A stretch of 64,000 nucleotides of DNA from NCBI RefSeq assembly GCF_000143415.4, contig NW_003314363.1:434001-498000 (forward strand), written 5' to 3'. Each line of letters begins with the position of its first letter. The first letter of the stretch is position 1. The notes below the pieces were generated by a model that searched no databases, was not told the origin of the DNA, and was given only the letters and a program-made list of their open reading frames with translations. The position numbers and the translations under genes are program-made. This document shows positions 42,695 to 52,831 of the stretch, piece by piece. This DNA comes from Selaginella moellendorffii. Taxonomy: Eukaryota; Streptophyta; Lycopodiopsida; Selaginellales; Selaginellaceae.

Positions 42695-44283
42695 TTACAC
42701 AGGGACGCTGTAAACTCTTAAGAACTTGGATGTGTCAGCAACGATAAGATTGTCTGATGAGCTCGCTCTTGTTGTCATCCAATTCACCTGGAATCGCATT
42801 TTCAACGAACTGTATTTTCCGAAAGTCTCGTACCTTTCTATTGTGATTGAGTGAAAGCTTGAGCTCGCAAGCGGTCCAGTCCCAGATTTTAATGCTTGAA
42901 TCGTTACCACCTGAGATTACTGTCCTTCCGGACTCGTCAAAACTTGCAAAGTTCCTGCAACGGAGAATCGTTAAACAACATGAAAAATAAGAGAAGAAAA
43001 CGTAGGGACTTACACATGAGACACTGGTGCCGTATGGCCTCCTTGATCCACGTCTAGGCTGCATTTTCTGGCGAGACCCTGCGATGGATCCCTTTTCGCT
43101 GGGCCATTAAGATCGTAAACATCTGTCCCGCCATCGCCGCGCGCAACAGCCACAGTCCTTCCGAGCTCACCGGAGATTTCCCGCTGTGGGCATGCTAATG
43201 CATGCACGAATGGAGGATTGAAGATCTGCTTGGATGCATCTGATACACATCCTGGAAAACCAAAGCAAACCTCTTCAAGCCAGCCAGAAACTGATCAGCA
43301 CTCACCAAGATCAAGAGCAGCAAGCTGTTTTCCTCGGTTGAAGTCCCACTTGATCATCTTCGAGTCCAGTCCTCCCGTTACCACTGTATAATCCAGTTAT
43401 AGCAAAAGTTTACAAAACTAAGCTGCTTTACGTTCCCACGGCCTCAGGGGATGAAACTGCACTGCGCTACAGATCTACGTGACAAGAGTGTGTGAAGAAA
43501 CCACGCTGCAGAAAGAAATCGTCTCCAATATACATTTGTATGACCTCGCAAAGTTTTGAACGTCCTGTTGTTCTTAAGGTCCAAGATCTATAAACTTGAA
43601 AAGGTCAAGTCTGTGAATGCAAATAAAAGTTCGAAGAACAAACCTTGGTCTCTCCGCTATCATCCGAGGCTGCCAAAAACGTAGCCTTTCGATTGACCGC
43701 CAGCTGAAAATAAAAGCGTAGATCAGACTTGGAAATGTGAGTTTGAGAATTCACGCTCGACCTGATTGATATCATCTGCATTGATCGTGTGCTTTGCTAT
43801 GACGTCTGCCGAGGAACCCTTCCACGACAATGAAGAGAAAGAAACAAAACAAGAGGTCAGTCACGAATGGATTCACGAAGAAACATTCGTCGTACCAGCC
43901 GAAGGTCGAAACAATAAATGGATGATCCCGCTGCCGCGTAAACGAGGTTCATATCCACTGCGAGAACAAAAAAAAAAAAAAAAACTAAGTCAATTATACA
44001 AGACGAGGGACTAGAAAGAATTTAACAGCACCTGGATTGTAGCACACAGACGGCACAGGCAGTCCATCGAAGAAGGAATATTTCTGACTGGCCTCGTTGC
44101 TACCACGCAAATCAAAGACGCACACGCGCCCGTCCTGGAGAGGACAATTCCAGAGAAAATTCGATCGCAACACAAAGAAGACAACCTTACCTCGCCGCCG
44201 GACACCAATCCAGCTGCCGATCCATCACCGGAGGCGGCAGCGCAGCAAAGAATTGACGAAGAATGCCCCTTCAAGCGCCGCAT
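42695..44283 (-). CDS. WD40 repeat protein, WDR53-like
   Basis: Eleven short exons: 44283-44191, 44134-44032, 43957-43896, 43818-43762, 43703-43644, 43587-43534, 43474-43432, 43383-43306, 43251-43014, 42954-42833 and 42786-42695, giving 333 aa. WD40 units are recognisable: LKGHSSSILCCAAASGDG, DGRVCVFDLRGSN, AASDDSGETKILDLKNNRTF, LVTGGLDSKMIKWDFNRGK, VISGGNDSSIKIWDW. The last segment (VNWMTTRASSSDNLIVADTS) matches the characteristic end of human WDR53. WDR53 proteins are little studied and are probably DDB1-CUL4 ligase receptors. A telo-box (TAGGGTTTA, 44313-44321) lies about 30 bp before the start. Confidence 0.87.
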
Positions 44284-44349
44284 TTCTCGAGAAGCAGCAG
44301 CACAAAATAATTTAGGGTTTAAGGGTAGAAGAAAAAATAAAGAAGTTGT

Positions 44350-44422
44350 CGCGCCAGACAGGGATCGAACCTGTGACTTTCTGCTCCGGAAACAGACGCT
44401 CTATCCACTGAGCTACAGGCGC
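44350..44422 (-). tRNA. trnR-CCG: tRNA-Arg (CCG)
   Basis: The minus strand reads GCGCCTGTAGCTCAGTGGAT through the anticodon arm TCTGTTTCCGGAGCAGA (anticodon CCG) and T-arm CACAGGTTCGATCCCTG to a 3' end CTGGCGCG. 73 nt, no intron, with A- and B-box intact. One T-T mismatch lies in the acceptor stem, as in plant tRNA-Arg(CCT) as I recall it. It sits between the divergent WDR53-like gene and the 44.5 kb gene. Confidence 0.93.
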
Positions 44423-44512
44423 ACAAGTGGTAGAAGATGCCACACAGGGTGGTTTAATTCTTTTCTTTCTCATCCAGATAGAGAATTAGGGTAGAAGAGT
44501 TCGAAGAAGAGA

Positions 44513-45032
44513 ATGGGGAAGAAGGAAGATAGCGTCCCGCCATGGCGCCAGCCGCCGCCACAGCGCAACAAGTACGAGAAGCTGGGAATGCGGGCGACGC
44601 ACGAGCACGGCAATACAGCGATGATGTACGCGCCAAAGCGAGGAGCTGGAATGGACGACGACGCCGCCGCCAAGGACGGGCTCATGGACGAGATTGATCC
44701 GGAGCTCCGCCTTGCTTTCAGCAGGAATTTCCAGGTGAGAAGGAGAGACAAGGGACAAGAGATTTCATCAAGCTCTCAATCTCTCATGACAGTTCCTCCG
44801 GAGGACTTTCAGCATTGAGACGCTCCTCAGGCCTCTACCTCCGCAAATCGCCCAGAACGTAGCTCTCAACCTCGGCTTCTTCTCCCGGATTTTCACGCAG
44901 TTCTTCGGTAACTTCGTCTTGCCAGTCCAAAGATTCTCACTTGCTCTCCTTGTTCCAGATCCCAGAGGAATCCGCGACGTGAGAAGCTCCATGGGTCTTG
45001 GAGAAGAGCGATCATCCAGGCGAGTAAGCTAA
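44513..45032 (+). CDS. Small conserved plant protein of unknown function
   Basis: Exons 44513-44734, 44793-44907 and 44959-45032, 136 aa. The N-terminal part is polar with KYEKLGMRATHEHGNTAMMY and APKRGAGMDDDAAAKDG. The core reads EIDPELRLAFSRNFQFLRRT, then FSIETLLRPLPPQIAQNVAL and NLGFFSRIFTQFFDPRGI. The motif order resembles an uncharacterised land-plant family of about 130 aa that I recall without a name. There is no membrane segment or catalytic motif. The last 16 residues after SSMGLG are Arg/Ser-rich. Confidence 0.78.
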
Positions 45033-45584
45033 GAATTATCGAAACGAAAACAAAAGGAAAAAAAAAAAGAGAAGAGAGTTTCATTGTTTGAACTGTGACA
45101 ACGATTTCTAAATCGCGAAATCCAAAAGCACGATGATGATAATAGCGTCTAACCCAGAGCCAGCACCTCCTTGGAGAGGGCCATTTTCTTCTTCCAGGAA
45201 ATAGATACACGGTAGCGTGTGTATAGTAGTAGTAGTTGTAGTAGAGTACTAGTGTGCCTCGGTTCTTCGCTCAGCGTTCCAGTATGTATAAAAAATCTTT
45301 CTCCCAAACTGGCCTTGCTTTCTCAACAGGCTGCTTGCTTGTGATGTTGTTAGTAAACTCGGCCGAGCAAATTCTTTGCGCACCTTTTTTTTTACCACGC
45401 GCTTCTCCCCCACCTATAAAAGTTTCCTCCTACCTTGCTTGATCCTTGATCTTGTCAGTTTTTTTGTTGTTTTTCTGTTTTTCTTTTTTCTTTTTTTTTG
45501 GCGTTTTTTTTTACCTCCCCTTGATCCTCCTCGACTCGATTCGGTCTTTTTTGTTTTTGTCTCGCTTCTTTTAACTCTGCCGCT
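45033..45584. other. Convergent 3' region
   Basis: T-rich and A-rich runs (about 45055-45075 and 45455-45515) between the stops of the 44.5 kb gene and the RRM gene. No gene; probably overlapping 3' UTRs. Confidence 0.45.
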
Positions 45585-46913
45585 TTAGTGCCTTCGATCC
45601 CGTCGTGGTGACCGGTCCCGGCCGCGATAAGGGGACCTGTCTCGAGCACCCGCGCCTCTAGGCCCTGGATATCGCGCAAACGTCAAGCGCAGGACGTAAG
45701 AGTCGGGGTCGTTCTCGTCGAACTTATAGCCTGCGTAAAACGAATATCGAGTGGTCACACACCGATTCATGAAGAGATTCCATCTGCTGAGACGAACCTT
45801 GTAATGCTTCTAAAGCCGTCGCTGCGCACCTGGGATCGGCGAACTCCACAAAACATAGCACGATCTTCTCTCCTACCGCCTGAAACACAGAAAACAAAAC
45901 GTTAGACTCGTGCACGGGTCCAAACAAAAGCTCACACACTCGTTTAGCATCTTTGTGCACCACTCGCACTTCCTTGAAACCAATGAATGGACGGAAGATA
46001 TCTGAGAACAGAAGCGACTCAGTAAAACCAAAAAGAGGAGGAGAGGAGAATGAGAACAAACGGAAGAAAAAGTTTACTCACGTGCGGCTTCACGTCGAGT
46101 GCAATCTATAGGAAGCCCATCGACAAAAAGTGTAGCTGAGGCTTCGGGGGGTAAAATATCAGGTCCGCCACGAAGAACATCTTGGTCCTGCGGCCCTGGT
46201 AACCCGAGTCTTCCTAACGCAAAATCATAAGCACCCAGCCGTGCTCCTTGACTGAGGAGGGTCTGATCGTCGAGGACACCCCCCAAACCGGATGCCCCTA
46301 ATACGCCGAGACCACCGGTTCCAGTGGTCAAACTAACAAGCTCGGATGTAGTTAATCCCTGGTAAAGCTGTGACAAAGAAAAACGAAAAAGAATGTTCAG
46401 ACATGACGAAGGAATCCAGTTTCGGCATACCCCATTTCTCAAAAGCGAAGAGCCGGCACCAAGACTATCGTAAGCAGCATGGGCAGCCAGGTCCTCATAC
46501 GCGAGGTCCCTGGAGCTGTAGCCACCGAGGTCGCGTAAACCTCCAGCAGCAGTTCTTGATGTGCCATAACTGCTTTTCGAGGGCGTAAGATCCTCTGCAA
46601 AAACCAAAGCCGAAAAAAAAAACCAAAAAAAAAAAAAAAAGCTCATGAGTACAAAAGTAGCAGAAAAAAAAAAAGAAAACATAAAGAAGAAAAAAAAAAG
46701 AACGAGCTCTAAAGCGGCCTAACCTCTCTACAGTCTCACAGAAACAGGAAAAATCTAGAGACAAAGGCTAAGAAAAACGAAACGATCGGCAAGAAGAAAA
46801 AAGGAGGAGGAAATAAAATAAAGATGGAAAAGAAACTCCAAAGGCAAAGAGGGTGAAGGGGACACACCCCTTCTGTCGCTCCCAAAGTGCCAGTTAGCCG
46901 TGAAGTCGGTCAT
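45585..46913 (-). CDS. RRM protein, nuclear speckle RNA-binding (NSR)-like
   Basis: Six exons (46913-46868, 46594-46431, 46367-46082, 46001-45940, 45879-45798, 45730-45585) give 261 aa. The N-terminal half is Gly/Leu/Ser-rich and low-complexity. The single RRM has RNP2 ATLFVDGLPIDCTRREAA, then HIFRPFIGFKEVRVVHKDAK, RNP1 IVLCFVEFADPRCAATALEA and LQGYKFDENDPDSYVLRLTF. The tail is Arg/Asp/Ser-rich (RDRSPYRGRDRSPRRDRRH). The RRM matches plant NSRA/NSRB (RBPMS-like), which regulate alternative splicing and bind long noncoding RNA. An alternative in-frame ATG lies at 46961. Poly-A tracts in the first intron (46610-46700) are long for this genome. Confidence 0.85.
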
Positions 46914-47585
46914 GTCGCTAGGATCCCGTGTTCCTCGTACACCTGCAGTGAATGCAGCCATCACTGACAGTCTTCCAGCCAAAATTCTTTCCAGTCACAC
47001 ACTGTGCCTGCGGATTTTCCCCCGCCCCTCTTACCCTAACCCTGCTGCTCTAGCTACCGCTCACGAGCTCGAAATCTCCATGCCTTCCCCTCTCTCATCC
47101 AAACCCTACCCCGAATTCCTTTCCTCTCCCTCTCTCTCGCGCTAGCGCCTTGCTCGATCTCGCGAATCCATGGAAAGCAATGTGGGCGTACCTGGATGCC
47201 GCCGTGAGGAACAGGATCCAAGCCGCCAAGCGCCGCCGTCGTCGTCGCCCGCCAAACAAGCTCTCGGTAGGGCTTGTGAAGTAAGCCCAGTTACAAAAGA
47301 AAAAATTGCCACGTCGGACGTACGGCGCCGTACCGGGGCTGCCTGATGTGGCAGATGAGACCGACGTGGAGCCGGCCACCCGGGCGGGAGAGGGCCACGT
47401 GGCTGTGGCGTTTGTTTGGATTTTCCGGTTTGAAATTTTGGCTGCCATTGATCAAGGCGGGAAGGGCAAGCGGCAGGGCAGCGCGGGAGTGGGCATCGAT
47501 CGATCGGTCCATCCATTTGTGTAAGTGCACCGCTTTCTTTCGCATCGATCGATCCATCGGCCTGATCTTGGCGCTTTCAGTGGGG
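46914..47585. promoter_or_regulatory. Divergent region between RRM and zinc-knuckle genes
   Basis: About 670 bp, GC-rich. TTACCCTAACCCTGC at about 47031 and AAACCCTACC at 47101 are telomere-like strings. A small frame (ATG 47180, MWAYLDAAVRNRIQAAKRRR, 34 codons) is not supported by anything else. No certain gene. Confidence 0.45.
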
Positions 47586-47727
47586 ATGAGTTACGCCGCG
47601 GAGATCGAGAGCTCGGTGGTCAGGCCGAAGCTAAACTTGCAGCCCAGGAGCTCCGTGGCGGATCTTGCTGGGATGGGAGCGAAATACGCCAACAAGGTCC
47701 GTTTGATTTGATCCCCCCTCTCTCTCT

Positions 47728-47765
<38 letters not shown>

Positions 47766-48747
47766 GTGTTTGTTTACATTTGCATCGTCTAAAAGAGGAT
47801 TCGTTTAAGACTGTGTGTAGCCCAGCCCGTTTGGAGCTGCTCGTCCAAGGGAACAAGTCCTAGCGGAGCGCGAAGGAAAGAAGGAGGAGGACGTTTTCAA
47901 GGAGCAAGCACAAAAGGAATGGAAAGGCAGCGTAAGTGTCTTTTTTTTCGTTCGCGCTTTTCTCAGGAACTTCGAAGAACTTGGTTTTTTATCTATCTTT
48001 GTGGCACCTAACATCTTTCTTTGATGTTTTAGATCATACTAACTGAACCGCAACGCGAGGAGAAAAGAGCGGCCGAAGCCGAGCTTGCTTCTGCTCGCCG
48101 GGAGCTGGAAGCCGAGGTTGATCCGGTCAAGCTCAAGACTCTCAAGGAGGACGTGATCATCAAGCAACGGAAGCTCGAGGGTCTACTCAACTCATTCGAG
48201 GCAAGCTTTTGTTCTTTTGTTTTGATCTTCGGAAGCACTTAAAGAGATGGTATCAACTCCAGAGACTCGCCGTTCAGACTGCTCAGTCCGGAGGCATCCG
48301 ACGCTCGTACGACAAGAAGCAGCGCGGCGATCTCGTGTTCGCGGAGCAACCTCAAGACGGATGCATCAGCTTCTCCTCCAGAGTCCGGCTAGGGTCATCG
48401 AACTACGAGAGCTGGAGCGGCGGCTATAGGGGACGAGCGAATCTAACCCAGTGCTTTACCTGTGGCGAGGTAAAAGTTCTCTTCCTTTTCTTTCGACACT
48501 CTAGTTGATATATCGTTTTCAACAGATCGGCCACTTCTCTCGTGACTGCCGAAACAGCAACTACGCGAGAGGCCGTCCGTGTTTCACTTGCGGCCAAGAG
48601 GGCCATTACTCCCGTGAGTGCCCGCTCCTTCTCACTGGCTCTTACGGAATGGCCGGCTATGGCTTCCCAGAATTTATCCACAGCGGCTACGATCAGAGCG
48701 GCAGCAAAGCGAGCCTCCGAGGCTACAACCCGGGAGCAACGTATTGA
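47586..48747 (+). CDS. Double CCHC zinc-knuckle protein with eIF4B-like N-terminus
   Basis: Exons 47586-47696, 47821-47931, 48033-48200, 48263-48469 and 48526-48747, 272 aa. The segment SPFGAARPREQVLAEREGK resembles the PFGxARPRE motif of plant eIF4B-related proteins. It is followed by a Glu/Lys/Arg-rich coiled coil (ELASARRELEAEVDPVKLKT). Two CX2CX4HX4C knuckles follow: CFTCGEIGHFSRDC (split by an intron) and CFTCGQEGHYSREC. The tail is Gly/Tyr/Ser-rich. RNA or single-stranded nucleic acid binding is likely; the partner is unknown. Intron 3 (48201-48262) has a GC donor (GAG|GCAAGC). A CT repeat fills intron 1. Confidence 0.82.
47721..47762. repeat. (CT)n microsatellite in intron 1
   Basis: About 40 bp of CT dinucleotides within the first intron of the zinc-knuckle gene. 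Confidence 0.9.
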
Positions 48748-48853
48748 CTAATCCATCATCCATCACAGCTTTACGACTTGGGAAAGAAGAAACACGCTAC
48801 GCTTGCGATGCTACTTTTCTACTACCACTTCAACTTTGTACTGATGCATTTTG

Positions 48854-49357
48854 TTAAAATGGTCTCTGGCCATTGTTTCCAGGAGGGAAATAGTCGCACG
48901 CCATGAACACGTCTCCACGGCCACACTGGACTCGAGCACAGCCAACCCGGCGCGAGAACCTCGACACCACCTGGGTGTAGTGGCCGCAGGCACCGCGGCC
49001 GCCAAGGCAAGAGTTTGTGCCATAGTCATACCACCGCCGCTCGCTCATCCACGACTCGACAGCGTCGGATGGATTCCAGCTCCGCCCAGCGCCGCCACTC
49101 CCCCAGAAGATGTTCTCGCCGTAGGGGCCTCGCGAGTGCTGGAGCGAGCAGGCTCCAAAGATCCTCCTCGAGTTCGCCCAGGCGAGCGCGAAGGCCGCGA
49201 GGCGATCGTCCCAGACGAGGGGGGCGACCCCGACTCGAGCTCTTGCAGCGTTTTGTGGATCCAGGAACGAAGAAGACAAAGAAGAAAAAGAAGAGGAATG
49301 GATCACGTCCACCATAGTCAGGATGGAAAGCAAGAGCAAACCGATGAGCGAATTCAT
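48854..49357 (-). CDS. PR-1-like CAP/SCP domain secreted protein
   Basis: Single exon, 167 aa. Signal peptide MNSLIGLLLLSILTMVDVIH is followed by a complete plant PR-1 CAP domain: FLDPQNAARARVGVAPLVWD, GPYGENIFWGSG, DAVESWMSERRWYDYGTNSC, GHYTQVVSRFSRRVGCARVQ and VFMACDYFPPGN. The His and Glu residues of the CAP cavity and six Cys are present. The protein ends KxxP-like at NNGQRPF. PR-1 proteins are apoplastic, bind sterols, and are linked to defence. Convergent with the zinc-knuckle gene, with 106 bp between stops. Confidence 0.95.
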   Translation of the reverse strand: MNSLIGLLLLSILTMVDVIHSSSFSSLSSSFLDPQNAARARVGVAPLVWDDRLAAFALAWANSRRIFGACSLQHSRGPYGENIFWGSGGAGRSWNPSDAVESWMSERRWYDYGTNSCLGGRGACGHYTQVVSRFSRRVGCARVQCGRGDVFMACDYFPPGNNGQRPF

Positions 49358-49993
49358 GAAGAAAAGGTCCAGGGCCTTTTCTTTCCTTTGCGAGAGGATT
49401 GGTTTTAAAGAACTTTTTGGGGTGTCAATTCCAGATCTCGTACACTCGAGTCTCCATCACTTCCATAACCATTGCATATGCCCGGCCTTAAAAGTTGGCA
49501 GACATTTCGATAAAGGCGCCCGTTTTCGAAATGGGTGGTAGTTAGGGTTAGGGCAAAAGAGTTTAGATTGTTTGTCGCGATCCGTGAAGTCTACTGCTTG
49601 ATTGATCGGCGCGAGGGTCCCAAGGATATAAAGTTTGGATTGGTTGAAAAACTATTGCGATCGTGGAGCTCTCGTTTGGTCGACACATCGGCATCGATTG
49701 CGATTGTTGCAAATCCAAAGTCATGCGCGATGTGGAGCGAGACGAGCAAGCCGTGAAATCCTGATTCGCCAGGATCTATTTGGTGAGACGAAACAACGTA
49801 TAAACAACAACAAACGAAGATTGGGAACTGGGAGGGAGAAATCATATATAAAGTTTGGATCAATCAAATCAAAGATCTCGTCACCATGTATACGAGACTC
49901 CTTTTTGTTCTTGACGTAAGAAGAATGTAATGTACAAAGCGCTTATCGAGCCGTGTCCCTAGAAGAGGAAAAAAAAACAAAACCAAGAACACT
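49358..49993. other. Spacer upstream of PR-1 and downstream of GPAT
   Basis: Promoter side of the PR-1 gene and 3' side of the GPAT gene. TAGGGTTAGGG at about 49545 is telomere-like, near 190 bp before the PR-1 ATG. No gene seen. Confidence 0.45.
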
Positions 49994-51800
49994 CTAGATC
50001 TTGCCACCTTGCCGGCATTGAAAAAGCCCTAGAAATCTCCCCCCCGCCACCTTTGCATGGATCTTCTCGTGGGTCGATCGCTCACCCTTGACGATCCCAT
50101 CGTTCCCAGCCAGCATCCGGTACTTGTCCCTCCTCGTGAAATTCGTGCACTCGTAGCCAAGAGCCCTCGCCAGCTTCTCCTGGACGAAGTTGGCCACCTC
50201 GATGCTCGTCCTCTTGCCGGACGAGACCGTCCACTCGTCGGGCACGCGATCCAGGAACTCGATAGTGTAGGCCGGGAAGGGATTGAGCAGGAAGAAGAGC
50301 GGATCCAGCGCCTTCCACCCCCGCGCCGTGGATCCATGGAAGAACTGGAAGCGCACCGCCACCGCCACCGGCACGATGATGTCCGTCAGCTCCGCGAAGA
50401 GGGAGCTGAATCGCAGCAAGTAGGGCTCGCGGCACGTCGTGCCCTCGGGGCACATCACGAGATCGCCTTGCGCGAGCAGCGCCCGGATGGCGCGCGCGTC
50501 CTGGCTGCGCGATCGCGTCAGCCGCATCGTCTTGATCGGCGCCAGCAGCTCCGAGACGCGGCTGATGCTGTAGGTGACCGCCGTGACGCGCCGGCTGGCG
50601 CACACCGAGAGGAAGAGAGGATCCACCAGCATCCGGTGCGTGGCGACGAAGAGGACGCCGTGGCCGTGGATCCGCGCCGCCGCCGGCGGGCTGCCGCGCA
50701 TCCGGATCTGGAGCCCCAGCAGCGCCTCGAGGAATCCCGCCAGGGGGACGCTGGGGCTGAGCACCGCGACGAGCATGCGCGGGATGGCGAGGAGGAAGCC
50801 GAAGGGCAGCCACAGGAAGATCGCGAGCGCCGCCAGCGGCGTGGGGCGGATGGCGAATCGGCCGTCGTGGAAGACGAGCGGCTTGGGGTAGAGGGTGCGC
50901 GGCACGGGATCCACCGCCTTGGAGCTGGGCACGAGATAGACCTCCTGGAAGAGGAAGGAAGAAATTTGGGGAAGACCACCATTAGAACCGTTTGAAAAAA
51001 ATATCGATCGTTACCTTGCAGAGGGGCAGGAAGCGCGATTCCGGCGCGCGATCGCTGCTGCACAGCCCAATCCCTGGCCTCTGATCCGCGAAGCAGTCCC
51101 TGAATGCCTGTTCTTCGCTGGTCCCGTCGCCGCCGCGCACAAATCCCGTGCAAATCCCGCCGCGAGTCACCTCCAACTCGGGGCCGACGACGCGCTCCAC
51201 GCCCAGGAATTCGCGCAGGAAGGGCTCCGCGAGGATCCGGGGCGTGGCGGTGACGACGATCCGGCGCGGGCACGCCATGAACACGCGGTAGGCATCCGGA
51301 TGCATGTCCTCGAGGAAGAATTTGGGAAGAACGGCGTGCGCGACGGTGGCCACGGCCGATTCGCGGGCGCCACACACGGCGATGAAGATCGAGAGGCGCG
51401 TGGCCAGGGATGTGGAGACGAGCGCCTCGGCGGCGAGGATGAGCGGGTACATTACCAGGAGGAGGAGCGCGCGCGGGAAGCCGCCGCCGGCCTCGAAGGC
51501 GACGAGGAAGAAGTAGGGGAAGGAATTGGCGGAGCGGAGGAGCGTGCCGTGGAGATCGGACACCACGCTGGCGGCGTCACGGCCATCCAGGCAGCAATTC
51601 TCGATCGAGTCCGCGAATGTGGGCGGCGCCGCCGCTGCGTCGTGCTGGTGGTGCTTGGGCGGCGGTGGCGATGGCGCTGCTGCTCCCCTGGTGGCCGCCA
51701 TGGATTTCCTCCAGCGGCGAGCCCATGAATTGGCCTGGACTAGCAAAAACCACACCGCTACGAAATCCTCGAGCCCCACAAGCTCTCGAAACGACCTCAT
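49994..51800 (-). CDS. sn-Glycerol-3-phosphate acyltransferase, land-plant GPAT (cutin/suberin type)
   Basis: Two exons, 51800-51015 and 50944-49994, 578 aa from ATG 51800. An N-terminal HAD-like domain (VVSDLHGTLLRSANSFPYFF) is followed by membrane segments (LLLLVMYPLILAAEALVS and IRPTPLAALAIFLWLPFGFL) and the acyltransferase motifs VATHRMLVDPLFLS (HX4D) and MCPEGTTCREPYLLRFSS, then IIVPVAV. This is the architecture of ER sn-2 GPATs that make acyl-glycerols for cutin or suberin. In the HAD motif the second Asp of DxD is His (DLHGT), so the phosphatase step that gives monoacylglycerol in GPAT4/6/8 is probably lost, and lysophosphatidate would be the product. GC-rich, with long spurious frames on the opposite strand. 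Confidence 0.93.
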
Positions 51801-52831
51801 GGCTGTCCGCCACAAAACTTATGATCGCTCCTCTCGCTCTTTCGCTATCCGCCTCTACTCTTCTTTCCTCTTGCCTCTCGCGTGGAATTTAATGTCGCTC
51901 AACGAAAGAATCGACCCAGCAACAACAAGAGCGCCTTCCTTTCCGAGTCTTCTTCACTCTCTTCCCTCTCTCGCTTTCTCCCACTCTTCCTTTCAAGCGA
52001 TCAATCGAGACAAAAATCTTTGCTCCTTCCCGCGGCCTCGGAATCCTCCCCGCACCGGATCAAACCAAGCATCGTTTTAGATTCCCGCGAGAATCTTCGT
52101 CCCGTATGAACTTCCCCGCTGACAAGCGATCAGCAAGAAGAAAGAAAGAAACTAGTTCTTCTAGGGCAAATGTGTGGTGGTGGTGAGAAGCTTCTGCTAA
52201 ATCTATCTAGCAGCACCGGGTCACATGATGAGTCCGTTATCGGTCAAGCGCGGGGGAATATCCACCGACCGCGCAGTGGAATCTCCCAGGGTCAACGCGG
52301 TGACAGACTGTACCGCCGCCGTGTGTTGTTTGGTTTAATAAATCAAAACAAGTGCTTTTTAAAACCTTGTAAAACGAGAAACTACGACCACGCGACGCCG
52401 CACACGCAGGCGCTGACCATGTGACCATTTCATAGTAATGAATGCCGCGCGCTTCGGAGCGTACTCTCCAAACAGTATGAATACTATAGACCGTAGTGGA
52501 GACAGTACCCCAAAATACAGCCAGGAAGGAAGCGCGCGGCACGCTCGAGAGCGCCAGCCAGCTGTACGATCTTAATGGCGGAGAAGAAGAAGGCATCTCG
52601 GCGTATATTCCACGGCCTTTTCAATTTCGGTGGTGGCATTCAATGGCCCAGTGTCCCTTTAATGGCGGGAGAAATTCTTTCTTCCCTCGGTCGGTCCTCT
52701 TTTTTCCCGTGATTGTGTGTGAAGGAATCAAATCTCGCGGATTCCCTTCCCGCTACATTTAGCTAAGCTCTTACGAGAAATTTGAATTTGTTATTTTCGT
52801 ATATCCGGATAGAGCCCTAAAATCCGGGAAT
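51801..52831. promoter_or_regulatory. Divergent region between GPAT and trihelix genes
   Basis: About 1 kb. Open frames here are short and unsupported. It contains pyrimidine-rich stretches (51830-51990) typical of 5' UTR and promoter DNA on the GPAT side. Confidence 0.45.

Noticed and set aside
47180-47284. 34-codon frame MWAYLDAAVRNRIQAAKRRR between RRM and zinc-knuckle genes
   Set aside because: Too short, in a GC-rich divergent promoter region, without conservation or splice evidence.
50057-50995. Plus-strand 312-codon frame opposite GPAT
   Set aside because: Arg/Glu/Gln-rich shadow of the GC-rich GPAT exon; the minus strand has the acyltransferase motifs.
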